A stretch of 64,000 bases of DNA from Solen grandis (lineage: Eukaryota > Mollusca > Bivalvia > Adapedonta > Solenidae): contig CM037789.1 of NCBI GenBank assembly GCA_021229015.1, positions 31,296,036-31,360,035 of the forward strand, in the 5' to 3' direction. Below, piece after piece: positions 22,746 through 35,092 of this stretch; positions within the stretch are counted from its first letter, which is position 1, and every line of letters begins with the position of its first letter. Both the position numbers and the translations under genes were made by a program. A model generated the notes under the pieces. It had not been told where the DNA came from. It searched no databases and worked only from the letters and a program-made list of their open reading frames with translations.

Positions 22746-23001
22746 ATTCCAGACAGCACGGTTTCATTTTCAGAAAATTACTTTCACTTTCTTCGAAAGA
22801 CAAACTTTGTTACTATTTTTAGCGATTATGTAATGATTACTGGCTGTCTGAGATGGCCGAGCAGTTACGAATTTGAATTGGTTCCCGGCAATTTTATACT
22901 AATTAATCATTTGTAATGGAAACCATACAGAAAACTCTCTTTTTATGGGTCAGCAATCAACAACATCATGAAAATGGCAGCCAATGCATTCCTGAAAAGT
23001 T

Positions 23002-23325
23002 CAGGGCTTAAATTTAATTTTTTTCCCACTTGCAAAAGTACAAGTGCCTTTGATATCAACTCGCAAATTCCCAGATTTTAGTCTTCCTTGCAAATTATTT
23101 TACTTTCTGAAAGTTTCATGGAAATTACTTCCAATGGGCTTGTATTTTACAAGGATCACTGTTTCATAAATTAATGGATATTTAAAAACTTTGTATAAAA
23201 AAAGGAGGAAGTGATTGTTTAAGCCAAAATGTTCACTCACAAAAATATCCTAGTGGTTTAAAAATGTAACTCGCAAACTTCATTTTCTACTCTCATGTTG
23301 CAGAAAGTGTTAATATTGAGCCCTG
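23002..23325. mobile_element. hAT-like non-autonomous element
   Basis: It starts CAGGGCTTAAA and ends TTGAGCCCTG, inverted termini of the CAGGG..CCCTG hAT type. Related to the element at 52049-52859: both contain 'actcgcaaacttcattttctac' just before the right end. AAGTT on each side is a possible remnant of the target duplication. Confidence 0.75.
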
Positions 23326-24845
23326 AAGTTGTTTTTATCTTTCTTTCGCTTTTCATTATCAATTTACAAGGTCACGCGTGTTTTAATTTATTATCATTTC
23401 AATATTTTTATAATTTTAATATAATTAAATCTAGATAATTATGACAATGAGTTTTTTTTTTAGATATTCTGAGAGTGCTATGACGGGTCGAAACTAGCGA
23501 TAGCTCTTGTTGATAGAAATTTTGTCAGTTCTTGGAAAGCAGGAAGACCTTGGCTAGCATTTAATGATGAAATAAAATTTATGACATATATGTCATGCAA
23601 ACAGTTTTATGGGGAACCCCCCCCCCCCCCAAAAAAAAAAATAAATAAATAAACAATTTAATTTATTATCGGATGCAGCAAGATACGAAACAGTGCTGTT
23701 GTGGATAATGAAAAGAGTAATCTAATCAAGATACATGCAGTAGATAGGCTGTTAAATCTAAACATGGCCAAAACTGTTTGAATATCTATTATATAAAGTG
23801 ATAAATTATTGTAAAATACTTGCATTAAAGAAATATGCGAGTATCCCGGCCACTCAGCTTTGAGGGTGCACCAGATTTTGTCCAGTTTTCTACGCTACCA
23901 CACTGTCTATAACTAATAAAAACACCTGTCACTGTAGCCCTAGACTTCCACAATCTACATGAATTATTGATATTTCAGTTTGACAAATACCAGAGTAAAG
24001 TGAGATGATGCAGTAGTTTCTTTTGTGGGTACAGTCAACAAACCACCACATTGTTTGCACCCTAAATGAAAGTAGAAACCAAAAGACTGTTTTTGCATGT
24101 AGGATTACATCATCAGAAAGTAACACCACTGGTCAGGAGCCCTTATCCAGTCCAAGGGGGGGGGGGGCAATAATCAATATTTTCATTGTTATCTGCATGC
24201 TACCCCTTGTATAGCTGCATGTCTCAGGCAACATTTACTTAAGATTCACTTATAGCACATTATTCTGTAGTATGCTGCCAATTCATAACCAGTGCATAAG
24301 CCTTACTGTAAAGTTTATTTGTGATTTTATTTCCCTCCAAATAATGTACATGGTTACCTTCAGTTGGACTTAAAAATGTGGTTCTGACAAGGAATTTAAA
24401 GGAATTAATGTTGATTTATTCTGCTTTTCACTTATAATTTATGTTGATTGGGAAACATTTTTTTAACTGTTTTAACTAACCCCTTTCAATGGTCCCATGT
24501 TGGACAAGTACTTTGCAGATTTTGAGGTCATGAAAAATCCTTTCCCCCAATGGGATTCAAACCCAAACCTTAGGGTCTGCAGTCAGTTGTGCTTTTTACC
24601 TCCAACCATAAAAAAATAACATGTCATTGACATTCAGGGATATAAAATTCCATTCACCCGCATGCCCTTGCCAGTGAAAATTAGGGCAGGGCGAGTGAAA
24701 AAAACAGAAGATATATTTTCTTATTTTATTTTACTATCATAAATTTTGGTAGGGCTAGATAGGGTGAGTGAATAAATAACAACACAAGCATCCAAATATA
24801 GATCTATTGAAGCATCATACATATATCATAATATATTAATATTAT
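23326..24845. other. Non-coding
   Basis: It contains C11-A10 (23619-23640) and G11 (24157-24168) runs and a stretch at 24640-24720 (ccattcacccgcatgccctt / agggcagggcgagtgaa) that could be another small inverted element. No gene. Confidence 0.5.
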
Positions 24846-25690
24846 GGCATATATGGGGGGCATATCTATGTTTTACAAAAAAGTTGTGAAGGGGGTATAT
24901 TGGATCCATCTTGTATGTCTGTCTGGCCGTCCGTCTGTCTGCCATCTGTCGGTTTTTTTTATCCGAACCTTAACTCAAAAAGTATAAAGGATATCAATAT
25001 GAAATTTCATGTTTGGATAGATCTCATTGAGGGGGAGTGTAGTGACCAAGAACCATAGCTCTTTGTTGCATAATTTTTGTGTTATACTCTTTGTAAATTT
25101 TCATACTAAATTTTTTCCTGGTCATAACTCAAAAAGTATAAAAGGTATCAAGATGAAACTTCATATGTAGATAGATCTAAGGTGAGTGCAGTGCAGTGAC
25201 CAAGAACCATAACTCTCTGTCCCCAAATTTTGGAGTTATTGCTCTTTGTGAATTTTCATACTTAATTTTTGTCCAGGACATAACTCAAAAAGTATAAAAG
25301 GTATCAAGATGAAACTTCATATGTGCTTTGAAAATTCCATACTTAATTTTTGTCTGGGCAGTAACTAAAACAGGTATCATAATGAAACTTAATATGTGGA
25401 TAGATCTCATTGAGGGGGATACAGTGACAAAAAACCATGACTCTCTTTTGCATAATTTTGGAGTTATTGCCCTTTGTAATTTTTCATACTGAAATCTTTT
25501 TTCCGGGCCATAACTCAAAAGTATAAAAGGTATCAAAATGGAATTTTGTATGTTGATAGATCACATTGAGGGGGAATGCAGTGACTAAGAATCATAACTC
25601 TTTGTTGCATAATTTGAAGTTATTTCTCTTTGTAAATTCTCATACTTAATTTTTGTCCATACTATAATCAAAAATTTAAACATCATGCAT
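24846..25690. repeat. Tandem array, about 160-bp unit, clam interspersed repeat
   Basis: About five diverged units, each with 'cataactcaaaaagtataaaaggtatcaagatgaaacttcat', 'gatagatctcattgaggggga' and 'gtgaccaagaaccata'. The opening tgtctgtctggccgtccgtc block is a feature of the wider family. Confidence 0.8.
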
Positions 25691-27290
25691 TTGCAACAAA
25701 AAAATGCTTCTTAATATAAAAAACAGTACTTTGTACTATGATACTCTCATATCGGGCGTATATTATCCAACCTCAGCAGCTCTCTTGGTCTATATAGCAA
25801 GAATGATGGAATATATTTAAACCATGCTTAAGAATTTTAGTATTACTTTTAAGTGCTAAGTATTGTTGGCAGAATATCAAGCTTGCAGTAGTGATAAATG
25901 ATTTAAGTCATTATTGCAACACAAACGTAACTCATCCCATCAAACCTTCAATAAGAAAGAATTGCAACCTAAAGGGCATGCATATACCTGGTACAATTAT
26001 ACATACTTTTCTGTCCTACCACCCATTACAATTACAAAAAAAACTTATTGCTGGCTCAAAGGCCAAGGTAATACTCAGAGCTCAAACGTAAAAAAATAAA
26101 TAAATAAAAAAAATGTCAATTTGCTTGTCTAGGCTCGAACCTGACAAACGATCAGTTGATTTTCAAAGTACATGGTACAAATGTTTCTTATAAAGAGGAA
26201 GTATTGTGCGAAAGAACTAGATTGCTTGCACAAAGGTCAAGATCATACTTTTAGGTCAAATATTAAATAATGAATGCCAAAATAGTCCAGGCTCAAGATC
26301 ACAAAGGTTTGAAGGATTTTCAAATTTATAACCTGGCACACATATTTGCCATACTAATACGAAGAGTCACTGCAGAAACCCGACTGTTAGCTTAAAGGAG
26401 AAGTAAAAAATGAGTGCCAGTTTCCTTAGCCGGGCTTCAATCCACATAGGTTTGGGGGATATCACAACTGTTTGTTTTGAACATAAGAAAAAGCTTGCTA
26501 GCTCAAAGGTCAATTCATACTTGGAAACCAAAGTTCATAAATAAATGCCAATAGGCCTGTCTTGGCTGTGATTTTTTCATTCACTGCAGGATTTTTCAAA
26601 TTACAAATGTCAATCACTGACATAGCATTGCAGTGAAGGAATTAATCACAATCAGTGCCACTCTGGTTGTAATTGATCAGTTGTGTCTATTTTCATTATA
26701 ACATTATTACCCTGTTTGGTTGATTGGTAAAGTAGAGGTAAACTCAGGTTTCATGATTATAATATTTTTATGTTTATCATGACATGTCCATATATTTATT
26801 TGACAGAACTATGCTATTCAAGCAGAAGTTTTCTTATTGAATTGCTATTAATCATACTAAAACTAATGTGCATGGATGTGTTAATAAATATGAAAGTCTT
26901 ATTAATTCACAAATACCTAAGTCACATTAATTTTGCTTTACTACAAGAATACTATGGCCGTATGCTTCCAAAAAATGAGAAAAACCACCACAGCTATAGG
27001 GTGATTCTTCGTGACCATATGGCAAGCGTATGGTGGACGTCCGTTTGCAATGCAGCTGCCTTAATTTCATTTGAATTTTGTCTCCCCCAATATTCATATG
27101 AGGGAGACGTATAATTGTTTTTTTCAAAGTTGTCTGCCTCAACATGCTCACGTATAGATACTGTAGGAACAATAGATAACAGTTTCCTTTGATGTCATTC
27201 AATCCATTTTTTCTTATGTGGCTATAATTGGCTCTTATGTGGATAGAGAGAACAAAAGATTAGCCACATATGTATCCATATAGAAGAACG
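25691..27290. other. Non-coding, repeat-derived
   Basis: Diverged units (gctcaaaggtcaa..catactt..aaataaatgccaa) recur at about 26050, 26230, 26400 and 26510. An inverted gtctcccccaa / gagggagac pair lies at 27080-27110. The open frame at 26770-27114 has no recognisable domain and I treat it as chance. Confidence 0.5.
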
Positions 27291-27294
27291 TCCA

Positions 27295-28475
27295 TCTGTC
27301 TGTCACACTTTTTATCCGGAGCATAACGCAAAAAGTATAAAAGCTATTAATTTTAACTTCACAGGTCTATCTCATGAAGGAAAAGTGCACAAAAAACACA
27401 ACTCTGCACATCATATTAATTTTTGTGTCACCTGCTGTAAGCAGAGGTGACACATACGGATCACTTTTCCGTTGTCTCATGCTCTTTTTTTTCGGGAGCA
27501 TAACTCATAAACTATACAAGGTATTGACTTGAAACTCAAAACATAAATAAATGGTATGAGTGAGAAGTGCAGTTACTAAGAACCCTAACTCTACATGGAC
27601 ATGTTTTTGAACTATCTCCCTTTATTTAATGTTACAATGAATTTCTGACCAGAGAATAACTTATTTACTATACACCTGAAAACTATACTAGGTATTGACT
27701 TGAAACTTCATATATACGTAGATGACAACTAGGAATATTGCAGTGATTGAGAACCATAATTCTACCAAGTCTGGTTTTTGATTATCTCCCTTGTCTTTAT
27801 GGGTTTTTTTGGGGGTGGGGGGGGGGGGGGCAAAACTCATAAACAAGTCCATAAGGACTTGAAACTTGAAACATAATATGATAGGAAGTAGGAGCATTGC
27901 AGTAACCAAGAACCTTCAACTCTGCCTGGTCTGATTTTCTTATTACCTCCCTTTATTTTAAACATCAATTTTTGTCAAGAACAAAACTCCTGAACTTTTC
28001 GAGGTATTGATTTGAAAATTAAAATATAAATAGATAGTGAGTAGCAGAAATGTAATGATTAAGAAACAGAACTCTGCCGGGTTCTCCATTTATATATGGA
28101 GTATAGTCTATATATTTGACATACATGTACTTACTCCAATCATGAATGGCTTTCAGTTGACGTCAATTATTTGACGTCTGATCTTGACTTGCTCAGACAG
28201 TGGTATAGTGTTTCTAACACATGCTTCAGCAGGTGACATATGTGGTCCATGGAACACTCTTGTTGGTGTTATTTCTCTTTGTTGAATTTGGTTTTTAAAA
28301 TTTGTCCGAAGCATTTACTCATGTACTGTGAGACATATAACCTTGAAACTTCATGAGTGGATAAATCTCATGGAGGAGAAGTGCATTGCTCAAGAACCAT
28401 AACTCTTCACATCATATTTCGGAGTTATTGCCCTTTATTAAATTTCATACTTAATTAACTGCAAATGTTTTGTAC
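27295..28475. repeat. Tandem clam interspersed repeats, about 160-bp unit
   Basis: Units contain 'ggagcataactcataaactatac', 'ggtattgacttgaaact' and 'aagaaccataa'. A gtgtcacctgctgtaagcagaggtgacac hairpin opens one of them at 27425-27453. A G-rich run lies at 27812-27830. Confidence 0.75.
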
Positions 28476-28754
28476 CCTGGACACACAGGGCTTTCCTGTT
28501 GCTTGTCATCCTAATTGTGAATGATAATAATAATTAATTCCTATTTTAGGTCTCTGTTTGCAAAGGTGAGCTAATGCTTTGGTAACTGAAATCATGGTAG
28601 ATCTACTACGTTTTCAAAACAAATAAAGCAGAACCTGGTGACAAGACTCTTTTACGTATGGCACTGTGTGCCTCAGTGTATGTTTGTGTATGAGGGGGAG
28701 ACATCAGTTTTCTACGAAAACAATTCTCAAGTTCAAATTGACCTTATTCCACAG

Positions 28755-28824
28755 GTGCCCAAGAGCATCCTTAAGCCGGCCTTACAGTGCCCATACAATG
28801 GAAAATTTTCTTTGCAAGGATACG
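28755..28824 (+). other. Possible untranslated exon of the TRIM-like gene
   Basis: Acceptor tattccacag and donor TACG|gtaggt bracket 70 bp, 90 bases before the acceptor of the coding exon. There is no independent evidence of transcription. Confidence 0.3.
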
Positions 28825-28918
28825 GTAGGTAGACATAAACCCAGTGTTCATGTTAATAAGATATAATTACATGTATGTAGCTTGTAATGTTTTTGTTTAA
28901 TGTGTTTTTCAGGTGAAG

Positions 28919-30582
28919 ATGGCTCAAGTTGGTTCTGAAGAATGCCATGGCCTTGAATGTGACGCTTGCCTTGCTCAAGGGCTCAATAAAGTAGCAACCA
29001 AATACTGTGAAATATGTGATGAACTATTATGTCAGACATGTGAAAACGCTCACCGTGGGATGAAGCTAACAAGAAATCATGGCCTTGTAGCTCCTACAAA
29101 AATCACAAAATCAAATAGGAGTAAATCATTACCAATATCCTTTTGTGATTATCATAACTCTGAGAAAGTAGAGTTTTTCTGTAAGGACCATTCTGATGTT
29201 TTCTGTAAATCATGTAAATTTACTACCCATAGGACATGCAAAGTGATGTCCCTGACGGAAAAAGCAAAGGATGTGACGAAGGAAAAGCAGTTTGAGAAAG
29301 TGATGCAAACTTTAATGTCACTTAATTCTAAAATCGAAAAACTCAACACATTAAGAAAGGATCATGCTAAAAAAACAAAATTGCTTAGGCCAGCAATTCT
29401 TGGAGGAATTGAAAGTAATTAAGGAAAAGATATTTGATTACATTCGCGAACTTGAAGAAAAATTAGTTAAGGAAATTAATGAAGCTGTAACTAATACGAC
29501 AGCTGATATCCAGAGTCACATAACAACAGCTGATTTTGCACTTCAAGATATCTCATCTTCACTGGAGGTGCTACGCAGTTGCAGTGAGGTGGAGGATGAA
29601 GAAGTAATGGCCATTTGGTTGTGTGAAGGTGGCGAGGAAGATAGAGGGTTTTGAAAATACAGTAAAAAGTGTTGAGAAGGAAATCAGAAGTCCAAATCTA
29701 CAACTGCACTTGATTGACATAGAAAACATGAAAAGTCAGATTAACTCTCTGGGGTCAATTGCATGTGGGTCAGGTGAAAACTTTTTGGATCTTAAAGTAA
29801 CAAAATGTTTTGATTTAGACATTGACAGTTCAAGCTGCATAACTGGATCTGTATTCATGCAAAGTGGTGAACTGGTGCTTTGTGACCACACAAATCATAG
29901 TATATTACTGTATACTCAAGATTTCAAACAGAAGTTCAGTTTGAAGTGTTCCCCGCAAATATGGGATGTTGCGGTTTTTTGTGAAACTGAAGTTGTTGTT
30001 ACACAGCCAGATCAAAAGAAACTTCTTATATGTTCTGTTAAAGAAAACATTCAGATTCAAAAGGAAATAGATGTTGCTGAAATGTGTTATGGTGTTGCCA
30101 TAAAGAAGCGGAACATGTATGTTTCTACTCACTACTGTAACAATGGAAAGGTCCTTGTGTTGGATAAAGCTGGACACCTTCAGAGAACAATAGGAAATGA
30201 TATTTTGAGTCAGCATTCTATACAGATGCCATACTGTGTTTGTGTGAGCGTCAAAGAAGACAGGATTTATCTATCTTGTTACAGCAACAATACATTTATT
30301 TGTATTGACCAGTCAGGAAGGTTGCTTTTCCAGTGGAAAGGAGACATCAGGGGTGCTCTAGGAATGTATGTAGATGACAAGGACAATGTCTTAGTCTGTG
30401 GAAGCCATTCAAACAAAGTATGTTTGGTTAAAGCTGATGGTACCTTACACAAGGACCTTCTGACCAATACAGATGGAATCACCCAACCTTATTGTCTGGC
30501 ATATCGAGCAAGTGACGGGGCACTCCTTGTTGGAATGCTTGGCAACAGGCGACTATGCAAGGTGTTCATGTTGTCAAAATGA
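28919..30582 (+). CDS. TRIM-like protein: two B-boxes, coiled coil, NHL-like propeller (frame broken twice)
   Basis: I start it at ATG 28919, six bases after an acceptor (gtttttcag, 28912). The coding part is thus one exon with an untranslated first exon upstream. Order: a B-box-like zinc motif (CDACLAQGL...YCEICDELLCQTC, about residues 14-45); a second B-box (FCDYHNSEKVEFFCKDHSDV then CKSC..TTH, about 75-115); a coiled coil (about 125-250); then a C-terminal six-bladed-propeller-like half with repeats such as GYVDDKDNVLV-type strands. No RING finger is seen, so ubiquitin-ligase activity is not expected from this chain alone. The frame shifts at the A7 run 29369-29375 and again near 29605-29625. 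Correcting both gives about 554 residues, normal for this large bivalve family. Either two sequencing errors or a young pseudogene fits. Confidence 0.85.
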
Positions 30583-31560
30583 TAGTATAAATGTTTTCAA
30601 AAGTCAGTCAAAAATGTAAAAATGTTTTGATAGCATACTTTTGCAAAGTAAAAGACAGTCCTCTTATAAAGAGAACAAAAGGCTGCAGGTAAAAGTCCCC
30701 TACCAGTTTAAAGACTTGTTAGTAACTATTTATATTGCATATTCAATTTGAAACAATGGAAGGCTTGTCTAGAGGTTTGAAGACAATGTAAACTGAAAGA
30801 AGAAATGATTGTCCTTTAACCTTAAACTGTTTCATCATAGTGAGGACTCAGAGATGATCAGATAGTGTACATGTAATTGATTAAATGATTTCGTGAATTG
30901 GGAGCCAATTCTTGCAACTTATACAATTGTACTTATTCTTTTCGGTGGTTCCCGACTTCGACATGTACTTTGTGTATGGAAAGACTTTGGAAGATTCTTA
31001 CCTCAAATAGGGTACATTTGACTTCCATTCATTTTAAATATCTGGCCATGGTACAAGGTCATGGTCACATTTAGATTCCAGTATAAATGTACAAAATAAT
31101 GAGTGCTACTTAAAAAAAGATGAACAAAAGACATTGACTAACATTAGAACATTAGCATATTTTCTAGTTTTCACCCAGAGCTAAGTCAAAATGGAGGTCA
31201 AGACCACAAAATGAATTTTAAAAAAAATGAGACATGGTTATGAAGACAATAGGTAATATTATACATTGTAGTTTGAAAAATGTAAATGTGATGTTAATTT
31301 TGCATGGTGTTCACAAATACTTCATTTTGGTACCATCTCCTTCTGTAGACCAGCCTCTCTTGCATGATTACGCAATCTAAAATTGGTAAAATCTCTTCCT
31401 CTTGAGCATTTCTGTCATATACAAAATGTATGATAACCATGACATCATTTCTTAACTGACACATGTAAAAGTCTCGCTGTCTTCCTCCAATACATGCATC
31501 ATGTGTATAAAATACATGAACATGTTATCTTCTAAATTTTCACTTATGTATGTGGTATAT
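30583..31560 (+). other. Downstream region of the TRIM-like gene
   Basis: Probably 3' untranslated and intergenic sequence. I could not find a convincing AATAAA close to the stop. Nothing else is recognised. Confidence 0.4.
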
Positions 31561-31569
31561 TCATTTTTA

Positions 31570-32110
31570 TATGCCTGAAAGTAATTATGGTGATATTATG
31601 GTACGCTGCTTGTCCATCCGTCCGTTAGCCACATCGATGTCCGCTCAATAACTTGATAACTATTAGGTGTGCTGTCTTCATACTTAGTAGGGCAGTTGGT
31701 CATGGCCATTTGATGAACCCTATTGATTTTAAGGTCAAAGGTCAAGGTCACAATGGCACTTAGTGTTAATTCTTTGTCCGCTCAATAACTTAAGAAGGAA
31801 TAAGCCTAGGTTTGTGTTACTTGAGAGGGTCATTGCACATGGTCAGTTTCTAACCTCTGTCAATTTTAATGTCATTAGGTCAAATCTCAAGGCCACAGTG
31901 ATACTTAATGTAAAATCCTTGTCTGTTCAATAATTTGAGAAGGGATGTCTAGGTATGTGAAACTTGGTAGGGACATGGTCCATGGCCAGTTCTTGAACCG
32001 TTTTGATTTTGAGGTCATTAGCTCAAAGGTCAAGGTCACTGTGACACTTCGTGAAAAATCCTTCTCCACTCAATGCCTTGTTCAAGTTGTTTTCATTTTT
32101 TCTTTCATAT
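31570..32110. repeat. Clam interspersed repeat, 'ggtcaaaggtcaaggtcac' type
   Basis: Two to three tandem units with ttgtccgctcaataactt and ggtcaaaggtcaaggtcaca. The ttgtccatccgtccgttagcc block opens it. Confidence 0.75.
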
Positions 32111-32215
32111 GATATTTTATACGCCCAAAGGTAACTTAAGTCGTATTATGGTACGGCGTGTCTGGGTGTTGCAAAAGTAATAGAGGGATTGAGTCTTCAC
32201 ACATATTCACTTTGT

Positions 32216-33125
32216 GCATCCAAGGCCTTTTTACCCTTCTTTGCAGCAGCCGGTTACCGTCTATTTCCCCAAGTCATATAACCACCTTTTCCCCAAAATA
32301 TCATCCCAAATTCCCCTTCCTCAGAAAAAAATCCCGATTAAATCGTATTATGAATAACGGGTAAAAAATCAACAACGCATGATTTTTATTTTTGTGAATT
32401 ACCTAAGCAGTCAGACTGGTTATCATTATTGTTCACGCGGATATACGCTGGACCGAGAAAAAATCGATAAGCAATCTACGACACGACCTTCACCTGTGTA
32501 TTTCACAGTAAGAGCAGTTTTGACAGTTGACACTTCAGTGTTGAGCAGGTTTTCAGGAAATTACACTGATTGTATGGGTGAATGAAGGATACTCTCAGAT
32601 ATCAGTATTATCTAATTGCTGGTAGAAACAAAAGGCAGTCGTTAGTTAAGTTGCTACAGCTTTGATTTATGATCTAGTCAAACTTTTTTTGGCAAACAAA
32701 AGGGAGTGGTACAAACTAATTATCGATTACGATACGATATTTTCTTGATCAACCCATCTTTCCCAATCTCATTTAAATGTTTTAAGAGTAATTAAAAAAA
32801 AGATTCAGTTAATATGCCAACCCCTCAATCAGAGTCGGCGACGTTAACTCCATTTCAAGGGAGCATGGAAAATTAAGTTACATATGAAGACTATCTAGAT
32901 CAATGTTCTGTAACATCTGAATTAAGGCTTATTTATTACTTATTTCATTTGTAACTGCTAACAATAATCTTAAGACTGTTTATAGAGTTTTTTTTTAATC
33001 CTAACTGATCTTCCTGGTAAAAAAATCCCCAAAATTGTGAACATTGCGTTGTTGTTTTTTTCCCACAAAAAGGGCTAGGGCGCCTTCCCCAAAATTGGAA
33101 AAAAGGCCCTGGCATCCTGGCATCT
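32216..33125. mobile_element. Putative non-autonomous element with inverted ends
   Basis: Left end catccaaggcctttttaccc and right end ggaaaaaaggccctggcatc are complementary with mismatches. Both flanks also carry ttccccaaaat blocks in opposite orientation. About 900 bp, without a transposase. Target duplication not visible. Confidence 0.5.
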
Positions 33126-33274
33126 TACGACCAAATCACAACACATACTTCGGGCGTATATTGCTCCGACACGCAGAGCTCTTGTCTCTAGATCTTGTTT
33201 TGCATACTTTCGGTTTTCATTTTGATCCATATGAATGTATACTCAAATAGTCATTACTATTACTACATGTATTT

Positions 33275-33990
33275 TTAGCTAGACTATTCGATAGAATGAG
33301 CTATTGTAGTCATGCTGGGCGTCGGGGTCTAGGTCCCAAGAAATGTCAAGGTTTTGTTTAGCATTGCTGTTACCTTCAGTTTACTCAGTGGATGTCCCCC
33401 AAACTTGCACATGTCTTGATCATCGTACCCACTTGTAGAAATAGGGACAGTAACTTTTCCAAATATTTTGCAAATTTATGGCCCTTTTGGGGCTTAAAAA
33501 CATGTTAAAGTATTGCCATTATCTCCACTTTTACTCAATGGATGTCCCTCCAACTTCACAGATGCATTAATCCTGATCAGACTTACTAGTAGAAACAGGA
33601 ACAATAACTCTTTCAAATATTTCTGCATACTAATGGCCCGTTTTAGCTCATCTGAGCACATATGCTCAAGGTGAGATATTGAGATCACCCTGCATCCGTC
33701 GTGCATCGTCCATTGCCAAAAATTTGAACCAGAATTTGATTAAACATGGCAGTGATGATCCTTGAGTGAACATTCACAAAAGTTGCTAAAATAAACTCGG
33801 TCCATGTAGAACTATGGTTGCCATGGTAACGGAATGAAAAAAATATGAAAACTTTAAAGATCATCTCCTTCAAAACTACTGGCCAGATCTCAAAATGGTT
33901 TAGTACAAATGTTCCTTTGGTAACCCTATACTCAGGTGAGTTATACAGGACCTTTCTGCCTCTCTTGTTTAACATTTCTTTTATCTCAAA
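33275..33990. repeat. Clam 'AGCTCACCTGAGCAC' family, diverged copies
   Basis: The copy at 33643 begins tttagctcatctgagcacat followed by atgctcaaggtgag, the family hairpin. Another truncated copy begins at 33280. The ORFs here are not conserved. Confidence 0.7.
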
Positions 33991-34099
33991 TTTCTTTCAA
34001 TGGATGTCCGCCATAATTCACGTATGATATTGCATACCTGTGTGCAAGGTTAGGCAAGAGTGCATAACTCTGTCATGAATTTTAAAATAGTTATGCCTT

Positions 34100-35092
34100 T
34101 TTTTAGCTCACCTGAGCACAACGTGCTCAAGGTGAGCTTTGGTGATCGCCCTTCGTCCGTCGTGTGTCGTTCGTCGTCAACAATTTGGCTTGTTAACACT
34201 CTAGAGGCCATATTTTTTGGCCAATCTTCATAAAACCTGGTCAGATTGTTTGTCTTTATAAAATCTTGGACAAGTTCGAAATTGGGTCATGTGGGGTCAA
34301 AAAGTAGGTCACGAGGTCAAATCTTAGAAAAACCTTGTTAACACTCTAGAGGCCACATTTTTGGTCCAATCTTCATGAAACTTGGTCAAAATGTTTCTTT
34401 TTATAAAATCTTGGACAAACTCGAATTTGGGTCATGTGGGGTCAAAAAGTAGGTCATGAGGTCAAATCTTAGAAAAACATTGTTAACACTCTAAAGGCCA
34501 CATTTTTGGCCCAACCTTCATGAAACTTGGTCAGAATGTTTGTTTCCATAAAATTTTGGACAAGTTCGAATTTGGGTCATGTGGGGTCAAAAAGTAGGTT
34601 ATGAGGTCAAATCTTAGAAAAACCTTGTTAACACTCTTATGGCCACATTTTTGGCCCAATCTCTATGAAACCTGGTCAGAATATTTTGTCTCCATAAAAT
34701 TTTGGGCAAGTTCGAATTTGGGTGATGTGGGGTCAGAAAGTAGGTCATGAGGTCAAATCTTAGAAAAACATTGTTAACACTTTAGAGGCCACATTTTTGG
34801 CCCAATCTTTATGAAACTTGGTCAGAATGTTTGTTTTCATAAAATCTTGGACAGGTTCTAAATTGGGTCATGTGGGGTCAAAAAGTAGGTCATGAGGTCA
34901 AATCTTAGAAAAACATTGTTAACACTCTAGATGCCACATTTTTGGCCCAATCTTCATGAAAATTGGTCGGAATTTCATAAATCTTGGCAAGTCAAATGGG
35001 TCATGTGATGTCAAAAAGTAGGTCAATATGAAAAATCCAACATATGTTGCTCATTTATAATCGGGTGAGCGATTCAGGGCCATCATGGCCCT
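34100..35092. repeat. Clam 'AGCTCACCTGAGCAC' repeat with six tandem 145-bp units
   Basis: It opens with a near-perfect hairpin (agctcacctgagcac..gtgctcaaggtgagct, 34105-34139) and a cgtccgtcgtgtgtcg block. Then come about six copies of a 145-bp unit with 'ttgttaacactctagaggcc', 'atcttcatgaaacttggtca' and 'gggtcatgtggggtcaaaaa'. It closes with gggccatcatggccctcttg. Confidence 0.9.

Noticed and set aside
26770..27114. 114-codon + strand frame
   Set aside because: Hydrophobic low-information start, runs into a dispersed repeat at its end, no homologue recognised.
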